Assembly: GCA_039105265.1 (NCBI GenBank)
Contig: JAPFFF010000005.1
Coordinates: forward strand, 4,635,501-4,699,500
Reading direction: 5' to 3'
From: Tritrichomonas musculus
Taxonomy: Eukaryota; Parabasalia; Tritrichomonadida; Tritrichomonadidae
DNA length: 64,000 bases
In this document: positions 17,600 through 28,673 of the stretch, one piece after another
Numbering within the stretch: position 1 is the stretch's first letter
Layout: each line of letters opens with the position of its first letter
Made by a program: the position numbers and the translations under genes
The notes under the pieces: generated by a model
Seen by the model: the letters and a program-made list of their open reading frames with translations, nothing else
Databases searched by the model: none
What the model was told of the DNA's origin: nothing

Positions 17600-19650
17600 A
17601 TAAATATTAAATGAAATGTAATGAGAAAACTGCTAAAATTTTATAAAAAAATTTTTATTTGAATTTCATAAAATTTAGAATGAAATTCCATAATATTTTG
17701 ACTTATAACTTCATTAATTATTTGATGAAATTACATCAAATATTCTTTGAAATGATATATAATTTTCATTTGAATGTAATAAAAAATATTAAAAAATTTC
17801 ATTAAATATTTGTTGAAATGTTATAAAATAATTGTTGAAATTCCATAAAGTGCTTAATGAAATGTAATAAAATAGTTGTTGAAATTACATAAAAAATTTA
17901 CTGAAATTATATAAAAAATTTGCTGAAATTTCATTAAATATTTGCTAAAATTTTATAAAATATTTGCTAAAATTTCATAAAATATTTGTTGAAATTGGAT
18001 AAAATATTTGTTGAAATTTCATAAAATGTATGTTAAAACTATATAAATTATATGTTGAAATTGGATAAAATATTTGTTGAAATTGAATAAAATATTTGTT
18101 GAAATTGGATAAAATAATTTTAAAAACAGTATAAAATATTTGTTGAAATTCCATAAAATATTTGTTGAAATGTAATAAAATATTTGTTGAAATTGAATAA
18201 AAAATTTGTTGAAATTGAATAAAATATTTGTTGAAATTGAATAAAAAATTTGTTGAAATCCAATAAAAATATTTGTTGAAATGCAATAAAATATTTGTTG
18301 AAATTAGATAAAATATTTGTTGAAATTACATCAAAAAGGTAAAAATAAATAGGATAAGAAATTTATCTGAATTTTGTAAAATGTTTATGAAAAAATATTA
18401 TAAAAATGCTTGAATAAATGTTGTAAAAAAGAAAAAATTGGAATTTGATAAAATATTTTCTCAAATTTTATTAAATGTTTGTTGAAATTCGATGAAATAT
18501 TAATGAAACTAGATAAAATTTTGGGAAAAAAACTTTATAAATGATCTAATGAAATATAATTAAATATATTTGTTGAAATTATATTAAATATTTGTAGAAA
18601 TTGCATTAAATATTTGTTGAAATTATATTAAATTTTTGTTGAAATTTTATAAAATATTTGTTGAAATGTGATATAATAATGGTAGAAATTTCATAAAATA
18701 TTTTTTAAAATTTTATCTAATACTTGTTGAAATTGGATAAAATATTTTTTGAAACATTATAAAACAATTTTTAAAATTTTATCTAATATTTGTTGAAATT
18801 GAATAAAAAATATGTTTAAATCCAATAAAAATATTTGTTGAAATTTCATAAAATATTTGTTGAAATCATATAAAATATTTGTTGAAATTTTATAAAATAT
18901 TTTATAAAATTCCATAAAATATTTGTTGAAATTTCATAAAATATTTGTTGAAATGCTATAAAAAATTTGTTGAAATGTTATAAAATATTTGTTGAAATGA
19001 AATAAAATATTTGTTGAAATGCTATAAAAAATTTGTTGAAATCCAATAAAATATTTGTTGAAATTCCATAAAATATTTGTTGAAATTTCATAAAATATTT
19101 GTTGAAATTTTATAAAATATTTGTTGAAATGCTATAAAATTTTTATTGAAATTGAATAAATTTTTTTTTGAAATTAGATAAAATATTTGTTGAAATGTAA
19201 TAAAATATATGTTGAAATGTAATAAAATATTTGTTGAAACGCCATAAAATTATTGTTGAAATGCTATATAAAATTTGTTGAAATCCAATAAAATATTTGT
19301 TGAAATGTCATAAAATATTAATTGAAATTGCATATAATATTTATTGAAATGATATAAATACTTATTGAAACGTAATAAAATATTTGTTGAAATTTCATAA
19401 AACATTTGTTTAAATGTAATAAAATATTTGATAAAATTTTATAAAATATTTGTTGAAATTGAATAAAATATTTGTTGAAATGTCATAAAATATTTGTTGA
19501 AATGTCATAAAATATTGGTTGAAATGTTATAAAATATTTGTTAAAACTGGATAAAATATTTTGTTGTAATGCAATAAAATATTAGGCTTAAATGTAATAA
19601 ATTTTTTGCTTAAATTTTATTAAAATGAGTTTTATGAAATTAAGTTCAAA
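17600..19650. repeat. 22-bp AT-rich minisatellite array (~2 kb)
   Basis: Dozens of degenerate copies of TGTTGAAATTNNATAAAATATT in tandem; the 2-bp NN position and a few others vary. The array is densest between 17960 and 19540 and fades at both sides. The unit length is not a multiple of three and stops occur in all frames over a few units, so the open frame at 18286-17975 is an artefact of the repeat. The flanks 17262-17600 and 19650-20120 are AT-rich without a gene. Confidence 0.85.
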
Positions 19651-20127
19651 AAATGTTGAAATTTCGTAAATTTATAATTGAAAATCATAGTAAAAATATA
19701 AAAAATTAATTCTTATTACTTTATTTAAATAACTTAATAATTTTATGAATAAAAAAAAAAACACAATTATGTATAACTTTAAAATTATTTTTATAATTTC
19801 TCCAACGGCTCTAAAAATATTTTTATATCTAATTCACTTTTGTAACAGAAAAATCCATTTTGGTAACTGAAATTTTCAATTTCTTAACAGAAAGCACAAA
19901 GAGCAGTGGGTTTTTCCAAATTGATTTGAAATATATATTTTTTAATCTTTTACAAGATAGATTGAGCTTCAGCTAGAAGGGTCGAAACTAGTGAATTTAT
20001 AACAAATATGATTAAAATCAATATACTTTATTGATAAATAACAAATTTAAAATATTAATTATGATATATTCTCAGAAAATTAAATAGAATGGAAATTACA
20101 AAATCTCATGTTGTTATAATATGCTAT

Positions 20128-20622
20128 AAAAACTAACATTGAGTCCTTGCTGGTAATTATCGCCGATGAATGTCACTGCCAATGAATTTCCAAGGTCGGC
20201 TGATTTTTGATATATTTCTAAGGCTTTTGAATAGTTTTGTTTGACGCCTTGTCCTTCTGAATACATGTCCATAAGCTCATTCAATGAAAAAGTGTTGTGA
20301 AGTTCGATTCCTTTGGTGTAATATTCAATTGCTTTTGAATAATCAACTTCAACACCGATTCTATGTCTGTAACAAAAGCCAAGATCACCATATGAGCATG
20401 ATTCTCTACAATCGGCTGATTTTTTATAGAATTCAATAACTTTCTGGCAATCTGTTTTAACACCTTTTTTGAATTCAGATGATTGCCCGAAAGCTTTTTT
20501 TTAAAGAGTTCAAGAGCTTTTGCAAGATTATGTTCAACACTTTGGCCGTCTCTATAACAGGTACCCAAGTGGTTATTTGACTTTTCATTGCCCAGTTCTG
20601 ATCCTTTTTGATAAATATAAAA
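20128..20622 (-). pseudogene. Sel1-like (TPR-like) repeat gene remnant, frameshifted
   Basis: The minus strand encodes Sel1 repeats: GTCYRDGQSVEHNLAKALEL, then GFCYRHRIGVEVDYSKAIEY and MYSEGQGVKQNYSKALEIYQ. The first unit is in one frame and the remainder in another; the shift occurs in a run of eight A residues (about 20498-20505 on the plus strand shown as T). There is no start codon upstream before a stop, and the 3' end fades after TFIGDNYQQGLN. Intact Sel1 proteins are adaptor or scaffold proteins. This is a fragment of a host gene. Confidence 0.75.
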
Positions 20623-20899
20623 GTTTTAGTTTTGTCTAGAATTAAATAATGATTTATTCATTATCACAAGAAACAATTTTTTCTCTCCATTTAACAGATA
20701 ATTCTTGATCTTTTAGAATCATAAATTTTTAAACAAGAAATATATCGATTTCAATATTTATCATATAAATAAAACATATTCTATCTCATTTTTATATTTT
20801 TATTTACAAGAACGTGATGTGTTCGATCCACACTTGGAGAGATTTTTGCATAAGTGAGGGCCTTGACGAAGATGAATTTCTACTCTTAGAAACATTTTA

Positions 20900-21390
20900 A
20901 TCGCTGTGATTTTGCACATTTCCAGTGGCCTTATAACTGTGTGCCAGAAACTCTTTGCATTTGGCTCAACAGCTTAATATACTTACATTTTCGCAGCGAG
21001 AAGTACTTAAAATGTAATAATGACGCTGAAATTTATTTTTCATAAAAACTGATGTTGAGAATACTGGAAGACAATCTGTTCAAATGGATTCAGAACCTTG
21101 TTCAGCCTGATATAAGAAGTGGGCATGATTGCTACTTGCTGCTCTGCCAAATCAGCATGGTACTTCATTCTCAGAGCATCAAACAATTGACAAATGAACA
21201 GCAGAAAAGTCCTTCAATACTGTCTTGTGCCGCGTTGGAGAAATGGATCCAGATCATGAATCAACTCATCTCGCTCATAGCATTTTTTTACACACGAGAA
21301 TGGAAACTCGCTGGACAAGTCACCGATAGTCCAAGAAGCTACTTCAAAATTCATCACACAGGAATCTTCACACCCTCCATTAACTGACGA
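20900..21390 (+). pseudogene. Unrecognised host gene fragment, duplicated at 43840
   Basis: Open frame 21052-21387 shares long near-identical stretches with 43834-44172 (SIKQLTNEQQKSPSILSCAA, EKWIQIMNQL, FYTREWKL), differing at the ends and by indels. The second copy starts with a sequence resembling the IRLLEKFLKQ of the DUF3447-type protein at 38683, so it probably derives from a member of that trichomonad protein superfamily. GC content is above background, consistent with former coding. No function can be assigned. Confidence 0.5.
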
Positions 21391-21458
21391 TGAAATTGAA
21401 ATATCAGTTTTTTTATTTGTGTATGGAATTATAATGTAAATATACTTAATAATATAGA

Positions 21459-21912
21459 TAGGCTTGTTATTCTGATATCAATTATCAGGTTTGTCACTTT
21501 TTTTAACTCAGATAATCGATAATAAAATGCTATCGATTGGAAATTTTAATTGATGAATTCGATTATCAAGTATGAAATGTGATACAAAAAAATATTCTTT
21601 TGATATCGAATCTTGATTAATCGAAATTAATACCTGAAAAAATCATTAAAAATAGTATTTTATTGGCATAAAATAAATATATTCCAACTTATTATGTTAA
21701 AGAATCAGCTTTTATTAAATTTTATAACGGATATGTGAAGTAATCAGTTGAAAAAGTTTATAAATTTTGATACGTTAAAAAATTTTCAATATTGATAATC
21801 GATCTTTTATTTTTATTCATTATTGATATCAGAGATAAAATTTTTGATTTGATATTGATATCAGAAAAATGGATCAATTATCGATATCGAAAATCGAGAC
21901 TTAACAAGCCTA
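21459..21912. mobile_element. hAT-type MITE, 454 bp
   Basis: The inverted ends TAGGCTTGTTA (left) and TAACAAGCCTA (right) are bounded by a perfect 8-bp direct repeat AATATAGA at 21451-21458 and 21913-21920. An 8-bp target duplication with such ends is diagnostic of hAT superfamily insertion. The interior is rich in ATCGAT/GATATC motifs and has no transposase, so the element is non-autonomous. The intact target duplication suggests a fairly recent insertion. Confidence 0.8.
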
Positions 21913-22189
21913 AATATAGATAAATAATATAGAATGAATAAAGACTAAAATGAATTTTGTAATTTTAATACATCTAGTAATATATAAAAGATTAAAATGA
22001 GATTTGCATTTAGTAAATTAATTAAAACAAAACTGTTTTATACAAAATAAATAGAAATTTTTTACATCTAGAATTCAATTCTTTATGAAAATTTGCATTA
22101 AAATAATATGTGAATATTTGCAATATATCATAATAATTAAACATAATAAAATAAATTAAAATATATTATAATTACTAAGTCAATATATT

Positions 22190-22279
22190 AAATATATTAA
22201 ATATATTAAATATATTAAATATATTAAATATATTAAATATATTAAATATATTAAATATATTAAATATATTAAATATATA
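22190..22279 (+). repeat. ATTAAATAT microsatellite, left part
   Basis: About ten tandem copies of the 9-bp unit ATTAAATAT. The same unit in the same orientation resumes at 23900-23967 on the other side of the TA-flanked element, so the two blocks look like one array split by insertion. Confidence 0.85.
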
Positions 22280-23899
22280 GTTATGTTTGTTTTGAGGAAA
22301 ATGTTAGTTTTGAAGGAAAATCTGACAAAAAGACGTTAAGGAAAAAATCTATTTTATTTGCTTTTTTTCCAGCAACAAATGAATAATTTGATTTTTTAAG
22401 TAATAGCAAATTATCAACAAACTAACATGAATTAAAATAACCGATGAAATGAACGTTTATAAATTCATACAAAAAGATATCAAATTTGATGATCAAAAAT
22501 AGAAGTCAATTAAAACAATTAATTTTATGATTTGCGTGTTTAAAACAGATTAATTTAACAATATTCGGTATTTTTAGCCTATTCTAAATCGCTGGCGATG
22601 AGATAGTTTGAATAAATAGTTTTTTTTTTATAATCATTTTTATTTTGATAATATTTACTTAAATATCAATTGTTTCTTTATCCAATTAACTAAAATTTAA
22701 TCATATAGTAATTACATATTTAAACATACCACCACTTTCCAATTGACAATATTTTGCTTCCAGAAAACTTAAATTTGGAAATTGTTTTAATTCGTATGTT
22801 TCGTCTATCCTGCTATCAATAACAAGATAAAAAAAAATAAGATTTATAATGAATATGAGGTATTGTTTTGTGTTATGAAGAAAATTTTGATTATGAAAGA
22901 AGTGATGTGTTTTAACAGCTCATTTCTTGAAAATGTCGAAATAAAATTGATTTAAAAGAAAAATTCTTAAATGATTAATTGATTTTTTAAAATAAGTATC
23001 AAAATAGATTAATAATCTTTTAAATAAATATGAGAAAGAAAATAAATGCCAAAACGCATTGAAAACCTATACTTTTGCATCTTTTATATAAGTTTATTGA
23101 ATTTTAGAAAAAAGTGAATTTTTCTCAAGACAAAGTAAGTTTCATCTATATAATTTTATATTTAATAATATTATACTATTGAGCATATAATTTTCACCTT
23201 AAATATCAATATTCCAGAAATTTTTGATTCCAAGAAGCAATCAATTAAAAACACGTTTTTTCATTTTTATTATTACAGGGATTTAAAAAAGTGATATTAT
23301 GCTAGTAACTTATTTCAAAACCATGCGTATTATATTTTTTGCTATGCAGTTTTTATTTTTTCTGTTATAAAATTGAACAATTCATTTTTGATGACTTTTT
23401 TAAAAACCCCAGCAATTTTCATATATATTGAGAATTATGAAATGCTTATAATAGAAATATATATAATGAATGATAATCTTATATTTACATTGCTTTTTCT
23501 AAAAAAATAATCGATATTTAAGTAAATATTATCAAAATAAAAATGATTATAAAAAAAAACTATTTATTCAAACTATCTCATCGCCAGCGATTTAGAATAG
23601 GCTAAAAATACCGAATATTGTTAAATTAATCTGTTTTAAACACGCAAATCATAAAATTAATTGTTTTAATTGACTTTTATTTTTGATCATCAAATCTGAT
23701 ATCTTTTTGTATGAATTTATAAACGTTCATTTCATCGGTTATTTTAATTCATGTTAGTTTGTTGATAATTTGCTATTACTTAAAAAATCAAATTATTCAT
23801 TTGTTGCTGGAAAAAAAGCAAATAAAATAGATTTTTTCCTTAACGTCTTTTTGTCAGATTTTCCTTCAAAACTAACATTTTCCTCAAAACAAACATAAC
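22280..23899. mobile_element. TA-flanked non-autonomous element with ~390-bp terminal inverted repeats
   Basis: 22280-22670 and 23511-23899 are near-perfect inverted copies of ~390 bp, starting GTTATGTTTGTTTTGAGG. Both ends abut TA within the ATTAAATAT microsatellite. The 840-bp interior has no open frame of note. TA at each boundary suits the Tc1/mariner superfamily, whose members are abundant in trichomonads, but the long TIRs and lack of transposase leave the family unproven. Near-identity of the arms points to a young or gene-converted element. Confidence 0.7.
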
Positions 23900-23967
23900 T
23901 ATATTAAATATATTAAATATATTAAATATATTAAATATATTAAATATATTAAATATATTAAATATAT
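23900..23967 (+). repeat. ATTAAATAT microsatellite, right part
   Basis: About seven copies of the 9-bp unit continue after the element, followed by 33 bp of AT-rich DNA to the TTAA that bounds the fold-back element. Confidence 0.8.
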
Positions 23968-24425
23968 AAATAAGTTATTATATATAAATATTCATAATAT
24001 TTAAGGGACCACTATCATATTTTTTTGTAAACATTTCAATATTGAAAAAACTCATAGAAAATAAAATTCAATGGTTATTATTTCGGAAAAAGTTTAAAAC
24101 TTTAAAATTTCACCATTCCGATCATTTTTGTAAAATTTTTACATCTTCTCAACTTTTAAATTTTTATTGAAAAAAGGGAATAGGCTTAAAAGAAGAATAG
24201 AAATAAATGACATATTATTTTTATAATTTATATATACCAAAATATAGCAAAAATACTCAAGAAATAAATTTTTTTATGACAATTAATTGGGCGATTGGAA
24301 AAAGTATTCAAAAATGGTATTTCACTTTTTGTATAGTTATTTGGTTGCTAAAACTTTTTGATAAAAAAACATTTGATCGAAAAAGTCCAAAAATTTTTTA
24401 CATACTGTTTTAATAATTCAGCAAA

Positions 24426-25345
24426 AACTACCACCTAATCGCATCATAAACACACTAAACACACACCAACAAAGTCTCGCGAAACAGCACCACCACCACA
24501 ACGCTGTTTCGCGAGCTTTTTTTTAGCTATTCTCCATCACATAAAATCACAAAAAAACTACCACCTAACCGCATCATAAACACACTAAACACACACCAAC
24601 AAAGTCTCGCGAAACAGCACCACCACCACAACGCTGTTTCGCGAGCTTTTTTTTAGCTATTCTCCATCACATAAAATCACAAAAAAACTACCACCTAACC
24701 GCATCATAAACACACTAAACACACACCAACATAGTCTCGCGAAACAGCACCATCACCACAACGCTGTTTCGCGAGCTTTTTTTTAGCTATTCTCCATCAC
24801 ATAAAATCACAAAAAAACTACCACCTAACCGCATCATAAACACACTAAACACACACCAACAAAGTCTCGCGAAACAGCACCACCACCACAACGCTGTTTC
24901 GCGAGCATTTTTTTAGCTATTCTCCATCACATAAAATCACAAAAAAACTACCACCTAACCGCATCATAAACACACTAAACACACACCAACATAGTCTCGC
25001 GAAACAGCACCATCACCACAACGCTGTTTCGCGAGCTTTTTTTTAGCTATTCTCCATCACATAAAATCACAAAAAAACTACCACCTAACCGCATCATAAA
25101 CACACTAAACACACACCAACATAGTCTCGCGAAACAGCACCACCACCACAACGCTGTTTCGCGAGCTTTCTTTTAGCTATTCTCCATCACATAAAATCAC
25201 AAAAAAACTACCACCTAACCGCATCATAAACACACTAAACACACACCAACATAGTCTCGCGAAACAGCACCATCACCACAACGCTGTTTCGCGAGCTTTT
25301 TTTTAGCTATTCTCCATCACATAAAATCACAAAAAAACTACCACA
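24426..25345 (+). repeat. Left hairpin array: seven 130-bp units
   Basis: Hairpin cores start at 24476, 24606, 24736, 24866, 24996, 25126 and 25256, exactly 130 bp apart. Each core has arms CTCGCGAAACAGC and GCTGTTTCGCGAG around a 14-nt ACC-rich loop, then TTTTTTTTAGCTATTCTCC and a spacer with CTACCACCTAACCGCATC and CACACTAAACACACACC. Copies differ only at a few two-state positions (loop ACCACCACC or ACCATCACC; CAACAAAG or CAACATAG; T-run interruptions). The units are much GC-richer than the surrounding DNA. Confidence 0.95.
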
Positions 25346-25484
25346 TAATCTCATTATAAAAATTTAAACAGACAAAACTAAATACTTTAAAATCATATTA
25401 CAAAATATTTATCTCTATATTTTACTCCTATTTTGATCTTCCGTTTACAATTTTCTTGTTCCGTTTATTATTATTTTTTAATTT

Positions 25485-25985
25485 ATGCTTTTCTATACAA
25501 CAAATCCTCCTTTATTAACTGATGATATATTTTATACAACGCGCCAAAGAAAATGGATCGAAATATTTCCACAAAATCAACCAAAGTTTGATCTCATTGC
25601 ATTATTAGATTTTGCTGATTCTTTAACTGATAAGTATTTTTGTACCAATTTTGCAACATATTCAAATGTTATATCAATAAAAGCAAGACACATTACTTTA
25701 AAAGAGCCAAATTCGGAATCTGTAAAAATTACAATTACAGATAATTATACCAATATTCATGTTTATCTCAAAGATAGCTTTAACCAGTTAAACAGGATAA
25801 AAATAAACGATATATATTTTATTTGTTTTCATATGTTATTCCAAGATAAAGAAAATTTTTTATTCTTTAATAGCACAAATAATATGAATAAGTATCTTTT
25901 ATATCCAAATTCAGTTTTATATACGCTAGGGAATTATGTTGCCAAAAAGCCTAAAAAAAATGCTCGCGAAACAGCGTTGTGGTGA
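25485..25985 (+). CDS. Unrecognised 166-residue ORF in the fold-back element core
   Basis: The ORF starts MLFYTTNPPLLTDDIFYTTR and runs through a mixed alpha/beta-looking sequence (KWIEIFPQNQPKFDLIALLD, VKITITDNYTNIHVYLKDSF). It ends KKPKKNARETALW, the last residues being encoded by the first hairpin unit of the right array. Charge and hydrophobicity patterns are those of a real globular protein rather than translated repeat, and it is the only such frame in the element. No DDE, HNH, zinc-finger or other known motif can be seen. It may be a factor for mobilisation, a captured host fragment, or a chance frame. I do not recognise it. Confidence 0.45.
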   Translation: MLFYTTNPPLLTDDIFYTTRQRKWIEIFPQNQPKFDLIALLDFADSLTDKYFCTNFATYSNVISIKARHITLKEPNSESVKITITDNYTNIHVYLKDSFNQLNRIKINDIYFICFHMLFQDKENFLFFNSTNNMNKYLLYPNSVLYTLGNYVAKKPKKNARETALW

Positions 25986-28135
25986 TGGTGCTGTTTCGCG
26001 AGACTTTGTTGGTGTGTGTTTAGTGTGTTTATGATGCGGTTAGGTGGTAGTTTTTTTGTGATTTTATGTGATGGAGAATAGCTAAAAAAAAGCTCGCGAA
26101 ACAGCGTTGTGGTGGTGGTGCTGTTTCGCGAGACTTTGTTGGTGTGTGTTTAGTGTGTTTATGATGCGGTTAGGTGGTAGTTTTTTTGTGATTTTATGTG
26201 ATGGAGAATAGCTAAAAAAAAGCTCGCGAAACAGCGTTGTGGTGGTGGTGCTGTTTCGCGAGACTTTGTTGGTGTGTGTTTAGTGTGTTTATGATGCGGT
26301 TAGGTGGTAGTTTTTTTGTGATTTTATGTGATGGAGAATAGCTAAAAAAATGCTCGCGAAACAGCGTTGTGGTGGTGGTGCTGTTTCGCGAGACTTTGTT
26401 GGTGTGTGTTTAGTGTGTTTATGATGCGGTTAGGTGGTAGTTTTTTTGTGATTTTATGTGATGGAGAATAGCTAAAAAAAAGCTCGCGAAACAGCGTTGT
26501 GGTGGTGGTGCTGTTTCGCGAGACTTTGTTGGTGTGTGTTTAGTGTGTTTATGATGCGGTTAGGTGGTAGTTTTTTTGTGATTTTATGTGATGGAGAATA
26601 GCTAAAAGAAAGCTCGCGAAACAGCGTTGTGGTGATGGTGCTGTTTCGCGAGACTTTGTTGGTGTGTGTTTAGTGTGTTTATGATGCGGTTAGGTGGTAG
26701 TTTTTTTGTGATTTTATGTGATGGAGAATAGCTAAAAGAAAGCTCGCGAAACAGCGTTGTGGTGGTGGTGCTGTTTCGCGAGACTATGTTGGTGTGTGTT
26801 TAGTGTGTTTATGATGCGGTTAGGTGGTAGTTTTTTTGTGATTTTATGTGATGGAGAATAGCTAAAAAAATGCTCGCGAAACAGCGTTGTGGTGGTGGTG
26901 CTGTTTCGCGAGACTTTGTTGGTGTGTGTTTAGTGTGTTTATGATGCGGTTAGGTGGTAGTTTTTTTGTGATTTTATGTGATGGAGAATAGCTAAAAAAA
27001 AGCTCGCGAAACAGCGTTGTGGTGGTGGTGCTGTTTCGCGAGACTTTGTTGGTGTGTGTTTAGTGTGTTTATGATGCGGTTAGGTGGTAGTTTTTTTGTG
27101 ATTTTATGTGATGGAGAATAGCTAAAAAAAAGCTCGCGAAACAGCGTTGTGGTGGTGGTGCTGTTTCGCGAGACTTTGTTGGTGTGTGTTTAGTGTGTTT
27201 ATGATGCGGTTAGGTGGTAGTTTTTTTGTGATTTTATGTGATGGAGAATAGCTAAAAGAAAGCTCGCGAAACAGCGTTGTGGTGATGGTGCTGTTTCGCG
27301 AGACTTTGTTGGTGTGTGTTTAGTGTGTTTATGATGCGGTTAGGTGGTAGTTTTTTTGTGATTTTATGTGATGGAGAATAGCTAAAAAAAAGCTCGCGAA
27401 ACAGCGTTGTGGTGGTGGTGCTGTTTCGCGAGACTATGTTGGTGTGTGTTTAGTGTGTTTATGATGCGGTTAGGTGGTAGTTTTTTTGTGATTTTATGTG
27501 ATGGAGAATAGCTAAAAAAAAGCTCGCGAAACAGCGTTGTGGTGATGGTGCTGTTTCGCGAGACTTTGTTGGTGTGTGTTTAGTGTGTTTATGATGCGGT
27601 TAGGTGGTAGTTTTTTTGTGATTTTATGTGATGGAGAATAGCTAAAAAAAAGCTCGCGAAACAGCGTTGTGGTGATGGTGCTGTTTCGCGAGACTATGTT
27701 GGTGTGTGTTTAGTGTGTTTATGATGCGGTTAGGTGGTAGTTTTTTTGTGATTTTATGTGATGGAGAATAGCTAAAAAAAAGCTCGCGAAACAGCGTTGT
27801 GGTGGTGGTGCTGTTTCGCGAGACTATGTTGGTGTGTGTTTAGTGTGTTTATGATGCGGTTAGGTGGTAGTTTTTTTGTGATTTTATGTGATGGAGAATA
27901 GCTAAAAAAAAGCTCGCGAAACAGCGTTGTGGTGGTGGTGCTGTTTCGCGAGACTATGTTGGTGTGTGTTTAGTGTGTTTATGATGCGGTTAGGTGGTAG
28001 TTTTATTGTGATTTTATGTGATGGAGAATAGCTAAAAAAAATGCTCGCGAAACAGCGTTGTGGTGGTGGTGCTGTTTCGCGAGACTTTGCTGGTGTGTGT
28101 TTAGTGTGTTTATGATGCGATTAGGTGGTAGTTTT
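25960..28135 (-). repeat. Right hairpin array: seventeen 130-bp units, inverted
   Basis: Same unit as the left array, in opposite orientation, with cores every 130 bp from 25963 to about 28043. The same two-state variants occur (GGTGGTGGTG or GGTGATGGTG loop; GACTTTGTT or GACTATGTT; AAAAAAA, AAAGAAA or AAAAAAT run). A transcript through the whole element would fold both locally (each 13-bp stem) and as a long duplex between the two arrays. Confidence 0.95.
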
Positions 28136-28382
28136 TGCTGAATTATTAAAACAGTATGTAAAAAATTTTTGGACTTTTTCGATCAAATGTTTTTTTATCA
28201 AAAAGTTTTAGCAACCAAATAACTATACAAAAAGTGAAATACCATTTTTGAATACTTTTTCCTTTCGCCTTGAGAAGATGTAAAAATTTTACAAAAATGA
28301 TCGGAATGGTGAAATTTTAAAGTAATTAATTTTGTGATAACTCATAGAATTTTTAACACAGAATTTGATAGTGGTCCCTTAA

Positions 28383-28673
28383 ATGTTTTATTATTTGAGA
28401 TTTATTTAATTAAAATTTCTGAGAGAGAAATATAAGAGAAAAAAAAAAACGTATACTTTTTGAGATTTATGATTATTTTTTGAGAATTTGAATTTAGATT
28501 ATAGTTTTTTTTCATAATTAATATTTATTGGAATTCTGCACAGTATGTTAAAAATAATCTTTCTTTTCATTTTAAAATTTGAATCTAAAACAATTGTGTT
28601 TAAATTGTTTTGGCCTTTAAGGTCAATTGACCAAAATTTTACTGATAGACGATTCTTTATCCTTAAATACCAT
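28383..28673. other. AT-rich leader region before the BspA-like gene
   Basis: No element or gene beyond an in-frame upstream ATG at 28545 that would precede the signal peptide; that extension is of low complexity and probably not translated. Confidence 0.4.

Larger units (their letters stand above)
24005..28378. mobile_element. TTAA-flanked fold-back element built of hairpin arrays, 4.37 kb
   Basis: The outer ends GGGACCACTATCA (24005) and TGATAGTGGTCCC (28378) are exact inverted repeats, each bounded by TTAA (24001-24004 and 28379-28382). Inside, an imperfect subterminal inverted repeat (left longer than right through an indel) leads into tandem arrays of a 130-bp unit: 7 copies on the left and 17 in inverted orientation on the right. 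A central 0.6-kb unique segment carries one ORF (25485-25985). TTAA duplications are typical of piggyBac and Kolobok superfamilies; the arm architecture resembles fold-back/Galileo-type elements. No transposase is recognised, so it is either non-autonomous or carries an unknown protein. Confidence 0.8.

Noticed and set aside
17975-18286. 103-residue minus-strand frame HFNKYFYWISTNFLFNFNKY
   Set aside because: Translated minisatellite with no start context or homology.
20815-20850. GTGTTCGATCCAC as a tRNA T-arm
   Set aside because: No acceptor, D or anticodon stem can be built around it.
24450-24475. ACTAAACACACACC in the 130-bp unit resembling the trichomonad intron 3' signal ACTAACACACAG
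   Set aside because: It lacks the terminal AG and has an extra base, and no GTATGT-type 5' site stands at a fitting distance.
24426-28135. Hairpin arrays as a CRISPR array or bacterial terminator cluster
   Set aside because: Units are uniform 130-bp tandem copies without variable spacers, in eukaryotic transposon context with TTAA-flanked inverted ends.
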